Shown one piece after another: positions 1 through 6,065 of a stretch of DNA of 12,177 nucleotides. The position numbers and the translations under genes are program-made. How positions within the stretch are numbered: position 1 is the first letter of the stretch; each line of letters begins with the position of its first letter. The notes under the pieces are model-generated. The model saw nothing but the letters and a program-made list of their open reading frames with translations, was not told the origin of the DNA and did not search any database. The DNA comes from an uncultured Methanobrevibacter sp. (GTDB lineage Archaea > Methanobacteriota > Methanobacteria > Methanobacteriales > Methanobacteriaceae): NCBI GenBank assembly GCA_902782595.1, contig CACZNW010000099.1, forward strand, positions 1 to 12,177. Direction: 5' to 3'.

Positions 1-12
1 ACGTATAAATAA

Positions 13-41
13 TTTAATGTAAAGCTTTTGCTTTCATTAAA
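13..41. terminator. AT-rich hairpin at the left edge, possible terminator
   Basis: Bases 13-19 plus 21-25 pair with 30-41 around a TTTT loop (AAAGC/GCTTT core, outer TTTAATG/CATTAAA, one bulged T at position 20). That is 12 base pairs with one bulge. It could end a transcript entering from the left, or one running out of tsr3. No gene is visible around it, and archaeal termination usually depends more on T-runs than on hairpins, so the role is uncertain. The rest of 1-185 is AT-rich spacer in which I see no gene. Confidence 0.35.
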
Positions 42-185
42 AACTCGTTCAATTAATTAATTAAAATAAGTTGCCTATTATCATACAATAGCATAATCAA
101 ACTATGAAAAAATTAAATAGAATATGGAAATTATTTACACTACTCTGAAATTTTTTAATAATCACACAAGTAGAGTCGGAAAGAA

Positions 186-713
186 CTATTCAAAGTTTAT
201 TCCATTTTCTGAAAGAAATTCATTTTGAACTTTTACAACTTCAGCACTGGTATCTGCCTCACTATATGCCTCCAGCAGATCATGGTTCAGTTCCAAAAAG
301 GTATGTCCCCATTTATAGCCGTTCATCAAATCTCTTGCTTCGTCTTTAAAACGGGTAATGTAAAGTGTTGCTGATATTGCCTCAACTGTTGACAGTATAC
401 ATGCTTTTCCATAATTAACAGGATTGGTTGCAATTAAAAAAGGCAGTGAGCGATGGTATTTTGAAAGTGAAAAGAATTTTTTAGAACTTGACACTTCGTT
501 CCATGAGCAGTCAAGTCCTACAATTCCTCTTCTTTGAACAAACCTGTAGTCTTCATATGAAACAGCCTTTTCAGCATATGGATTGAGAACTATTGCACCT
601 GAGGGGATTTTATTTATATTATTCACTAATCTGCATTTCCCCATCTTTGCAAGTTTAATTGCAGTGCATTTTTTCTTATCGCATTCGTTTGCATGAAAAA
701 CTGTTATTTTCAT
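186..713 (-). CDS. tsr3: Tsr3-type rRNA aminocarboxypropyltransferase
   Basis: 175 residues, typical of archaeal Tsr3 (formerly DUF367). The family transfers the 3-amino-3-carboxypropyl group of S-adenosylmethionine to a hypermodified pseudouridine of small-subunit rRNA late in ribosome maturation, in the cytoplasm. Seen here: an N-terminal segment with C11, C16 and C27 like the RLI-type domain, the LDCSWNEV motif (67-74), and the strongly conserved LPFLIATNPVNYG stretch (about 90-102) followed by LSTVEAISATLYI (108-120). The ATG overlaps the TAA of the upstream gene by one base (TAATG), with AAGGA just before it, so translation is probably coupled and the two genes form an operon. The family assignment is firm. 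Activity on this organism's 16S rRNA is inferred from the family. Confidence 0.93.
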   Translation of the reverse strand: MKITVFHANECDKKKCTAIKLAKMGKCRLVNNINKIPSGAIVLNPYAEKAVSYEDYRFVQRRGIVGLDCSWNEVSSSKKFFSLSKYHRSLPFLIATNPVNYGKACILSTVEAISATLYITRFKDEARDLMNGYKWGHTFLELNHDLLEAYSEADTSAEVVKVQNEFLSENGINFE

Positions 714-1390
714 TATCCTTCAGTGGTCTGTTGTTGCTGTAAAGCAGAAGTGTTTCCTGCCTTATACTCTTTTATTAAATCCATCTGCTGATTGAACTCA
801 TCTTCAGTTAAACCGAACTCTTCATAGACTTTAGGGACATGTTTGCTTTCCTTTAGAGTAATGCTTTTAAGTAACGGTTCAACGAAATCAGTGTACAGTT
901 CACCGTAGGTATTTAATGAAGCATTTATTTTTGAATCCCCATCAACAATCATGTAAATAAGATATCCCTGTTTTTCAGCCTGTGACTGACAGATGACAAT
1001 AGTCATCGGTTTATCTGATGAACTTCCATTGTTGTCCTCAACGGCCTGTGTGAAATAGATATTCCAGTCATTGCCATTATAGGTACGTTCTTCTGGATTC
1101 ATTACCCCCTGCAGATAATATATGTCCATCAGAGCATCTGTATCATCAACAGTGGACATATTGTATGTTATCTTATTTTTCTTATCTTCATATGAATGCA
1201 TGAATTTTTCATCATCATTTTCCAAACTAACGTTTCCAACAAAAGCACCTTCCATAAACTCTGTTTTAAATGGAGTGGTGGCCTGTGTTGTTTTTTCATT
1301 ACCATTTAACATTCCAGTAGCAAATACAAAACCGACTACGGCAATTATTGCAACTACTACTGCAATTATTATTATATTTTTAGTTTCCAT
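713..1390 (-). CDS. exported, membrane-anchored protein of unknown function
   Basis: 225 residues, family not recognised. Residues 5-27 form one strong hydrophobic segment after a short METK start, consistent with an uncleaved signal anchor and an outside domain; there is no lipobox cysteine. The outside part (about 40-190) alternates short hydrophobic stretches and turns, suggesting a mostly beta domain, and ends in a charged helix and a Q/T-rich tail (QQQQTTEG). At least five N-x-S/T sequons (for example NVS, NMS, NGS, NAS, NTS) fit a glycosylated surface protein. AGGAG lies about 9 bases before the ATG. It is cotranscribed with tsr3 by a one-base overlap, although no functional link is evident. 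It diverges from another exported protein at 1482. Confidence 0.8.
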   Translation of the reverse strand: METKNIIIIAVVVAIIAVVGFVFATGMLNGNEKTTQATTPFKTEFMEGAFVGNVSLENDDEKFMHSYEDKKNKITYNMSTVDDTDALMDIYYLQGVMNPEERTYNGNDWNIYFTQAVEDNNGSSSDKPMTIVICQSQAEKQGYLIYMIVDGDSKINASLNTYGELYTDFVEPLLKSITLKESKHVPKVYEEFGLTEDEFNQQMDLIKEYKAGNTSALQQQQTTEG

Positions 1391-1481
1391 TAAAAATACT
1401 CCTATAATATGTTATACAATTATATTATTTGGTGAAAAGTCTTTATATAAGTTTAGTTAGATATTTAAATAGGTTATATTT
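1391..1481. promoter_or_regulatory. divergent promoter region between two exported-protein genes
   Basis: These 91 bases separate head-to-head starts. On the + strand, CTTTATATAAG at 1440-1450 is a good TATA box; initiation about 25 bases later would give a very short leader before the ATG at 1482. On the - strand the stretch around 1410-1432 is TATA-like, and AGGAG (complement of 1399-1403) is the ribosome binding site of the leftward gene. Boxes were read by eye; start sites are inferred. Confidence 0.5.
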
Positions 1482-2192
1482 ATGAATAAAAAAATCCAAT
1501 ATCAGATATTACTTATAATTCTAGTGGTAATTGTTGCGATTAATTTAACAGTAATTATTGGTGAAGTAACCAAAACTCCCGAAAATACATATAATGTTAC
1601 TGAAGTTGGAGGCAACGTGAACGGTACCGTTTACAAGATAATTGCGGGAAACACCTCTTCCAATGAAACCGTAGGAATTATTTTAGGAGTTCACCCGAGA
1701 GAACATGAAATCCACGAAGAAGTCAACAAAACAATTTACAACATTACATCAGAAAACGGTACTCAAAATCTTACAAAACGTTACGTTATTTACTATATCC
1801 AAACAAAGGACAACATAACATCCCATGATGAAACCCGTGCGGCCGGAGAAGAACTTGCACACAAGTATATTGTTCCAAATATTGCAAGGGACAATCCCTT
1901 TGTCGTAGTGGATGTTCATGAGATAAATCCTGATTATGAGTATTCCAATTTCATATTCAGTCTATCCAACAGAACGGATAAAATCAACAGTTACATTTCC
2001 AAGTTGAGCAATGATGTCAATCTTGTAGATTACAATTTTGACCTTGGAACCAGTCCCGAAAAGGTTACAAAACCGATTGCCGATAAAGGAATAAATACGT
2101 TACTTATGGAGACATCTATTACTGATTCCCTGATTCAAAAGCACCATACCGCCGAGAATTTAATCAGAAGTTTAGATGAACTGATACCTTAA
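1482..2192 (+). CDS. secreted M14-like metallo-carboxypeptidase candidate
   Basis: 236 residues. Residues 8-28 form a signal anchor and the rest should lie outside the membrane; about ten N-x-S/T sequons (N38, N47, N57, N61, N82, N87, N92, N96, N111, N163) support surface exposure. GVHPREHE (69-76) has the H-x-R-E spacing of the zinc site of M14 carboxypeptidases (H71, R73, E74). VVDVHE supplies a possible third ligand (H146) and LLMETS a possible catalytic glutamate (E210), all in the expected order. The domain is about 190 residues, shorter than classical pancreatic-type enzymes. By analogy it could trim peptides, and pseudomurein cross-links would be a natural substrate in Methanobacteriales, but that is speculation. 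Its stop overlaps the ribosome binding site of nadM, so the two are probably cotranscribed. Confidence 0.7.
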   Translation: MNKKIQYQILLIILVVIVAINLTVIIGEVTKTPENTYNVTEVGGNVNGTVYKIIAGNTSSNETVGIILGVHPREHEIHEEVNKTIYNITSENGTQNLTKRYVIYYIQTKDNITSHDETRAAGEELAHKYIVPNIARDNPFVVVDVHEINPDYEYSNFIFSLSNRTDKINSYISKLSNDVNLVDYNFDLGTSPEKVTKPIADKGINTLLMETSITDSLIQKHHTAENLIRSLDELIP

Positions 2193-2202
2193 GGTGAATA
2201 TT

Positions 2203-2736
2203 ATGCAGAAAGTTCGCGGAATTTTAATTGGCCGTATGCAGCCTGTTCATAACGGCCATATGGAAGTAATTAAGGAAATCTTAAATGAAGTTGATGAGAT
2301 TATCATCGGTATCGGCAGTGCACAGACAAGTCATGAGCTGAAAGATCCTTTTACTGCCGGTGAAAGGATTGTAATGGTAAATCAGGCACTGGCTGAAAAG
2401 GGCATTGACCCCTCCAGATATTACATCATTCCAATGCAGGACATTAATTTCAATGCCATTTGGGTTTCACACGTTAAAATGTTAACTCCACCTTTCAGCA
2501 TTGTATATTCAGGAAATCCCTTAGTTAAGCAGTTATTCGCAGAAGAGGGATATGAAGTCAGACAGCCCATTCTTTATGACCGAATGCATCTGTCAGGTAC
2601 AGAGGTTAGAAAGCGCATTATAAACGATGAAAACTGGCAGGAACTGGTTCCCAAAGCGACCGTTGATTTGATTAATGAAATCAGAGGGGATGAAAGACTG
2701 AAGAATTTATCCGCTAAAGAAGTAAGTGATATATAA
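2203..2736 (+). CDS. nadM: nicotinamide-nucleotide adenylyltransferase, archaeal type
   Basis: 177 residues. It makes NAD from NMN and ATP (or deamido-NAD from nicotinate mononucleotide), the last or next-to-last step of NAD synthesis in the cytoplasm. The nucleotidyltransferase signature GRMQPVHNGH (10-19) contains the H-x-G-H core, and LSGTEVRKRI (130-139) matches the C-terminal S-x-T-x-x-R phosphate-binding motif. Length matches archaeal NadM. I place the start at ATG 2203, not the in-frame GTG at 2194: AAGGTGA at 2191-2197 sits five bases before this ATG and would be destroyed as a binding site by the upstream start. AAGGTGA overlaps the stop of the peptidase-like gene, indicating tight coupling. 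Confidence 0.95.
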   Translation: MQKVRGILIGRMQPVHNGHMEVIKEILNEVDEIIIGIGSAQTSHELKDPFTAGERIVMVNQALAEKGIDPSRYYIIPMQDINFNAIWVSHVKMLTPPFSIVYSGNPLVKQLFAEEGYEVRQPILYDRMHLSGTEVRKRIINDENWQELVPKATVDLINEIRGDERLKNLSAKEVSDI

Positions 2737-2766
2737 CATAAGTTATATAACTATCATTCCGGAGAG
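2729..2766 (+). promoter_or_regulatory. putative moaE promoter with overlapping palindromes
   Basis: TGATATATAAC, at the very end of nadM (about 2727-2737), resembles a TATA box. It is followed by the perfect 12-base palindrome AGTTATATAACT (2741-2752) and by GGAGAG (2761-2766), the ribosome binding site of moaE. ATATAAC (2731-2737) and GTTATAT (2742-2748) are also inverted copies of one another. The arrangement suggests that moaE can be transcribed separately from nadM and that a dimeric regulator may bind here. GTTATAT/ATATAAC resembles, from memory, half-sites of the molybdate regulator ModE; this link is inference only. Confidence 0.4.
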
Positions 2767-2774
2767 TAATTATT

Positions 2775-3212
2775 ATGGTTGTAAGAGTAATTGAAGCCAA
2801 AGAAGACAAAGTTACAGTAGCAGATTTGATAGTTGGATTAAAAAAAAGTAATAAAGTTGATTATTCCGGTGCAATTTTCACATTTGAAGGAATTGTACGG
2901 GGAAAAGAAGAAAATATGACTCTGGAAAAGTTGATTTTAACAACACCAGATAAAGAAAAAACCAGACAGGAAATAGAAAAGATAGTTGAAAATGCAAAAA
3001 TAAAATATAACGTTCATGAAATATCTGTTGTTCACTATATAGGAGAGTTCTACACCGGAGACATGCTGTTTTTAGTTGCTGTACTCGGCGCTCACCGTGG
3101 CGAAACCCTTGATGCACTAAAAGAAGTGATTGAAACTGTAAAATACGACGTTGAATTTAAAAAAGAGGAAATTTCAAAAGAAGGTACTAAAACCATATTG
3201 GCAGGAGGATAA
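2775..3212 (+). CDS. moaE: molybdopterin synthase catalytic subunit MoaE
   Basis: 145 residues. MoaE, charged with sulfur by MoaD, converts precursor Z (cyclic pyranopterin monophosphate) to molybdopterin, needed here for tungsten/molybdenum enzymes such as formylmethanofuran dehydrogenase. Visible family features: GAIFTFEGIVRG (32-43), FYTGDMLFLVAVLGAHRGETLDAL (about 92-115, with the conserved H107-R108), and VKYDVEFKKEE (122-132), whose lysines K123 and K129/K130 match the catalytic lysines. Less typical are the missing L-x-YEAY-x-x-MA region (here LILTTPDKEK, 53-62) and HYIG in place of the usual HRxG (87-90). Otherwise the fold looks intact. GGAGAG lies eight bases before the ATG. A 44-residue membrane peptide starts five bases after the stop, and mop lies just beyond on the other strand. 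Confidence 0.88.
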   Translation: MVVRVIEAKEDKVTVADLIVGLKKSNKVDYSGAIFTFEGIVRGKEENMTLEKLILTTPDKEKTRQEIEKIVENAKIKYNVHEISVVHYIGEFYTGDMLFLVAVLGAHRGETLDALKEVIETVKYDVEFKKEEISKEGTKTILAGG

Positions 3213-3216
3213 AAAC

Positions 3217-3351
3217 ATGTTAATGAATATTTTAAGAATAGCAATCATATTCCTTATTATATATGCAATAATTAAAAACTTGAAAACCCTTCTAAAAGCG
3301 GGAATAATTATTTTTATAATTCTGATATTATTAGGATTTATAGGATTTTGA
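3217..3351 (+). CDS. 44-residue hydrophobic membrane peptide
   Basis: The start is ATG 3217 because GGAGG at 3204-3208, inside the end of moaE, is correctly spaced; a longer in-frame reading from 3151 lies inside moaE and has no such site. The peptide is almost entirely hydrophobic: a helix at about 4-19 (ILRIAIIFLIIYAII), a short basic turn KNLKTLLK (20-27), and a second helix at about 29-43. Two transmembrane helices with a positive loop on the cytoplasmic side is the likely topology. The function is unknown and I do not recognise a family. Position suggests cotranscription with moaE. Small AT-rich hydrophobic frames can arise by chance, but the good ribosome binding site argues that this one is translated. 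Confidence 0.62.
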   Translation: MLMNILRIAIIFLIIYAIIKNLKTLLKAGIIIFIILILLGFIGF

Positions 3352-3359
3352 AATCCTAT
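3340..3359. terminator. palindrome spanning two convergent stop codons
   Basis: ATAGGATTT (3340-3348) and AAATCCTAT (3351-3359) form nine-base arms around TG. The element contains the TGA of the small membrane peptide and runs up to and into the stop of mop on the opposite strand (3356-3358). It could stabilise or end both transcripts. T-runs flank it only weakly, so the role is uncertain. Confidence 0.4.
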
Positions 3360-3562
3360 TTCCCAATAATCACTTCAGTAGATTTGATAATTGCACAAAC
3401 ATCATCACCTTCAGATAAACCTAACTTTTCAGCAGATTCCTTGGTTATAACAGCTGTAATTGTATTAGGTTCTGAAATTTCTATTTTAATGTTGGCCATT
3501 ACGGCTCCAAGTTCGACATTTGTAATTTTACCGTTTAATTGATTTCTTGCACTTAATTCCAT
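3356..3562 (-). CDS. mop: molbindin, Mop-type molybdate/tungstate-binding protein
   Basis: 68 residues, a single Mop/TOBE domain of standard length. Such proteins form hexamers that bind molybdate or tungstate oxyanions in the cytoplasm as a store or buffer. Diagnostic features: the start MELSARNQLNGKI with the S-A-R-N-Q core, then the VMANIKIEI strand, ITAVITKESAEKLGLSEGD (about 35-53) and VCAIIKSTEVIIG at the end. No helix-turn-helix or transporter part is attached, so it is not a ModE or ModC fragment. GAGATGA about ten bases before the ATG is a weak ribosome binding site. Its position beside moaE suggests joint handling of the metal and its pterin. The upstream region holds repeated TTACAT/ATGTAA and TCGA elements that may regulate it. 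Confidence 0.93.
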   Translation of the reverse strand: MELSARNQLNGKITNVELGAVMANIKIEISEPNTITAVITKESAEKLGLSEGDDVCAIIKSTEVIIGK

Positions 3563-3720
3563 TTTTTCATCTCGATATTTTTTTACATAATAATGTTACA
3601 TCGAATTACATATAAATGTTTCGTTTTTTACTGTAAAAAGTATTTTAAAATCGATTACCATGAATAGTTCATATCGAAAATAACATACTTTTAATACATA
3701 GAAAATCGAATATAAAAAAT
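3563..3720. promoter_or_regulatory. divergent regulatory region between mop and the trmO-like gene
   Basis: The region carries TTACAT at 3583-3588, 3596-3601 and 3606-3611, with ATGT at 3593 and 3616 in the other orientation. TTACAT-AATA-ATGTTA (3583-3598) is a near palindrome. TCGA recurs at 3572, 3601, 3651, 3674, 3706 and, inside the next gene, at 3728. TATAAATG (about 3611-3618) can serve as a + strand TATA box. TTTAATACATA (about 3690-3700) is a second TATA candidate, about 25 bases before the ATG at 3721. Regulator binding is an inference from repetition only. Confidence 0.4.
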
Positions 3721-4206
3721 ATGAAAATCGAACTTGAATCAATCGGCACAATACACACAGAATTTAAAAAAATCGAAGGAATGCCGATACAGCCAACAGG
3801 GGCAAAAGGAATAAAGGGAACAATAGAAATAAAAGACAAATTCAAAGACGGCCTAAAAGACCTTAACGGATTTTCACATATCCACCTGATTTATCTGCTT
3901 CACAAAGTTGAAGGCTACATGCTAGAAGTAAAACCGTTTATGGACAACACTCCCCATGGCATTTTTGCAACAAGATCCCCAAAAAGACCAAACAGAATAG
4001 GAATGAGTGTGGTAAAAGTAAACAGAATAGAAAAAAATATTATCCACATAGAAAACGTTGACATACTTGACGGGACACCCCTTCTTGACATCAAGCCATA
4101 TGTTCCCCAGTTATATGAGGATACAATCGATGAATTAAAAATCGGATGGTTTGAAACAAAACACCAGAAAGCCAAATCACAAAAATCAGATGACAGATTC
4201 AAATAA
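3721..4206 (+). CDS. trmO: TsaA/TrmO-family tRNA methyltransferase
   Basis: 161 residues, the length of single-domain archaeal TsaA/TrmO (UPF0066). Bacterial TrmO uses S-adenosylmethionine to N6-methylate t6A at position 37 of threonine tRNA; archaeal members have the same fold, but their substrate is less certain. Visible hallmarks are IGTIHTEF (8-15), GLKDLNGFSHIHLIYLLH (44-61), PHGIFATRSPKRPNRIG (78-94, the S-adenosylmethionine-binding block) and VDILDGTPLLDIKPYVP (113-129). The basic tail KHQKAKSQKSDDRFK is lineage-variable. There is no ribosome binding site, and an upstream TATA-like box is spaced so that transcription would begin at or next to the ATG, suggesting a leaderless message. 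It converges on the M42 peptidase gene through a hairpin. Confidence 0.88.
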   Translation: MKIELESIGTIHTEFKKIEGMPIQPTGAKGIKGTIEIKDKFKDGLKDLNGFSHIHLIYLLHKVEGYMLEVKPFMDNTPHGIFATRSPKRPNRIGMSVVKVNRIEKNIIHIENVDILDGTPLLDIKPYVPQLYEDTIDELKIGWFETKHQKAKSQKSDDRFK

Positions 4207-4211
4207 GAAAT

Positions 4212-4243
4212 AAAAAAAAAGCTATAATTCGTTTATAGCTTTT
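4212..4243. terminator. bidirectional hairpin terminator between trmO and the M42 gene
   Basis: AAAAGCTATAA (4217-4227) and TTATAGCTTTT (4233-4243) make an 11-pair perfect stem around TTCGT. A nine-A run (4212-4220) becomes a T-run on the - strand. It lies 11 bases after the trmO-like stop and contains the TAG of the M42 gene (4222-4224), so it can serve both convergent transcripts. Confidence 0.6.
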
Positions 4244-5250
4244 ACAATCAAATTAATTGTATTTTCAACATCATCCATACTGCAGACACTGACCGGAGTA
4301 TGGATATACCTTGTAGGAACTGATAAAACACCGGTTGGAATACCTTCACGAGTTAAATGGATAGCGGTTCCGTCGGTAGTACCTCCGTCACTAACCTCCA
4401 ACTGATATGGAATTTCATTTTCATCACCGGCACTGATAAGCATATCTTTAACGGATTGCTGGGTTAAAATTCCTCTTCCACTTGCATCCGCCAAAATAAT
4501 GGCCGGACCTTTGCCCATTACAACAGGAGCCTCTTCAGGTTTGATTCCCGGATGGTCACCGGATAATGTAACGTCAAGGGCAATAGCCAAATCAGGGTTT
4601 AATTTAAATGCAGAAGTTTTAGCGCCTTTAAGACCAACTTCCTCCTGAACGGTACCTACACCATAAACTGTGGCTCTGGTTTCAACTCTTTTTAAAACTT
4701 CCATCATCACATAACAGCCAACACGGTTGTCAAGAGCCTTTCCCATAATCAGATTATTCGGATATTCAACAAATAGTGAATTGAAGGTCATTTTATCTCC
4801 AATTCTAACCATTTTCTCCGCTTCTTTTTTGTCTTTTGCTCCGATATCAATAAACATGTCTTTAGCTTTAACAACCTTATTTTTTTCTTCGGCGGTTGTA
4901 ACGTGTGGGGGTTTTGATCCGATTACACCGACAACATCCTCACCAACGGAAGAGTGAACTGTAACTGTCTGGTTCATCAGCATCTGGTCATTAATTCCGC
5001 CGATGTTTGAAAATTTAATAAAACCGTCATCATCAATATATCTTACCATCAAACCGATTTCATCCATATGAGATGCCAACATTACTTTAGGTGCTTTCTT
5101 TTCACCTTTTTTAGTTGCAATCAGATTTCCCATACTGTCAGTTTCGATTTTGTCAACCACATCTTTTAATTCTCGTGTAATAATTTCAGCTATTTTCTCT
5201 TCACTGCCGGATACTCCCGGTGCTAAAGATAGCTCTTTCATTAATTCCAT
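4222..5250 (-). CDS. M42-family metallo-aminopeptidase (TET type)
   Basis: 342 residues. M42 enzymes are cytoplasmic di-zinc/cobalt aminopeptidases that usually assemble into tetrahedral dodecamers and finish the breakdown of short peptides from the proteasome. The metal and catalytic residues are all present in order: H61 and catalytic D63 in ASHMDEIG, bridging D174 in KALDNR, catalytic E203 and ligand E204 in VQEEVG, D226 in ALDVT, and H317 in YIHTP. The inserted PDZ-like domain (about 75-160) carries HVTTAEEKNKVV. Some members were annotated as endoglucanases; nothing here supports that. The start is ATG 5250, preceded by GGTGAT at about six bases. Residue preference (glutamyl, leucyl or lysyl) cannot be read from the sequence. 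It is divergent from the EFR1 gene. Confidence 0.93.
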   Translation of the reverse strand: MELMKELSLAPGVSGSEEKIAEIITRELKDVVDKIETDSMGNLIATKKGEKKAPKVMLASHMDEIGLMVRYIDDDGFIKFSNIGGINDQMLMNQTVTVHSSVGEDVVGVIGSKPPHVTTAEEKNKVVKAKDMFIDIGAKDKKEAEKMVRIGDKMTFNSLFVEYPNNLIMGKALDNRVGCYVMMEVLKRVETRATVYGVGTVQEEVGLKGAKTSAFKLNPDLAIALDVTLSGDHPGIKPEEAPVVMGKGPAIILADASGRGILTQQSVKDMLISAGDENEIPYQLEVSDGGTTDGTAIHLTREGIPTGVLSVPTRYIHTPVSVCSMDDVENTINLIVKAINEL

Positions 5251-5309
5251 CGTATCACCAATTAAATTTTAATATTTTCTAATATTAATATATAACTAAA
5301 GGTGAAATC
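5251..5309. promoter_or_regulatory. compact divergent promoter with inverted repeat
   Basis: Only 59 bases separate the start codons of the M42 and EFR1 genes. Each has its own ribosome binding site (GGTGAT on the - strand at about 5255-5260; AAAGGTGA at 5298-5305). Between them lies a perfect inverted repeat, TTAATATT (5269-5276) TTCT AATATTAA (5281-5288), overlapping the TATA-like sequences. In such AT-rich DNA this may be partly chance, but its central position would suit shared control. Confidence 0.4.
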
Positions 5310-6065
5310 ATGTCAACTGTTGAAATATATTTCAGTCCGTCAAAAACAAGCAAAAAAGTGGCTGAGCGAATAGCCGATAATTTCGGCCGGAAAAAGCAAA
5401 CCTGGAATTTACTGATATCAGAGCCCAAAAAGGAATTGAAAAGTGATGATGTTGCAGTTGTAGTTATGCCGGTTTTTGCCGGAAGACTGCCCAAGACAGC
5501 TCGTGAAAGACTATCCAAAATCAAAGCAAAAAATACTCCTGCAGTGGCCGTTGTAAATTATGGTAACGCTCATGTTACCGATTCACTGCTTGAATTGGTG
5601 GATTTGTTAAATGATAATAACTTCAATGTAATAGCTGCCGCTTCGACAGTCAGTCATCATTCCATATTCAACGGAGTTGCCATCGGAAGACCTGATGAAG
5701 AGGATTTGAGTAAAATAGATGATTTTGCAAAAAAGTGTATGGGAAAACTGGAAAACGGAGAAGGATTAACTTCAAAAATCCCCGGAAACAGACCTTACAC
5801 TGATTACAAACAGCTGCCGTTTGAGATAAGCTGTGATGAAACACTGTGCACATTTTGTTATGACTGCATTTCAATTTGCCCCGAAAATGCAATCACTGAA
5901 GATAATCCTGCAGAAACTGACACTGAATCATGTTCGAGATGCACTGCATGTATATCAGTTTGTGGCGAAGATGCTCGGAAGTTTTCAGGAGATGCCTTTG
6001 AGAGTAAAAAACCGATTTTTGAAAAGGCAAACAGCGAAAGAAGAGAACCTGAATTTTATTTATAG
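5310..6065 (+). CDS. EFR1-type flavodoxin/2[4Fe-4S] ferredoxin fusion
   Basis: 251 residues. The N-terminal half (about 1-145) is a flavodoxin-like domain: IYFSPSKTSKKVAERIA (6-22) resembles the FMN phosphate loop, VVMPVFAGRLP (51-61) and VVNYGNAHVTDSLLEL (81-96) the flavin-contacting loops. The C-terminal part is a bacterial-type ferredoxin with C180, C183, C186, C190-P and C208, C211, C214, C218, enough for two [4Fe-4S] clusters; the second motif lacks the usual proline after its last cysteine. The architecture matches the EFR1 family of anaerobes, thought to shuttle electrons between iron-sulfur partners and flavin, with partner unknown. AAAGGTGA precedes the ATG. No oxidoreductase neighbour reveals its partner. 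Its stop overlaps the opposing gene's stop by six bases. Confidence 0.88.
   Translation: MSTVEIYFSPSKTSKKVAERIADNFGRKKQTWNLLISEPKKELKSDDVAVVVMPVFAGRLPKTARERLSKIKAKNTPAVAVVNYGNAHVTDSLLELVDLLNDNNFNVIAAASTVSHHSIFNGVAIGRPDEEDLSKIDDFAKKCMGKLENGEGLTSKIPGNRPYTDYKQLPFEISCDETLCTFCYDCISICPENAITEDNPAETDTESCSRCTACISVCGEDARKFSGDAFESKKPIFEKANSERREPEFYL

Noticed and set aside
1122..1460. A 112-codon open frame on the + strand opposite the exported protein gene
   Set aside because: It lies antisense to a gene with a good start and operon context, has a low-complexity composition, and its end runs through the divergent promoter.
2194..2202. GTG start for nadM three codons upstream
   Set aside because: It overlaps the AAGGTGA ribosome binding site that is ideally spaced for ATG 2203, and the ATG gives the family-typical N-terminus.
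3151..3216. Longer N-terminus for the small membrane peptide
   Set aside because: It lies within moaE in another frame and lacks a ribosome binding site; ATG 3217 has GGAGG upstream.
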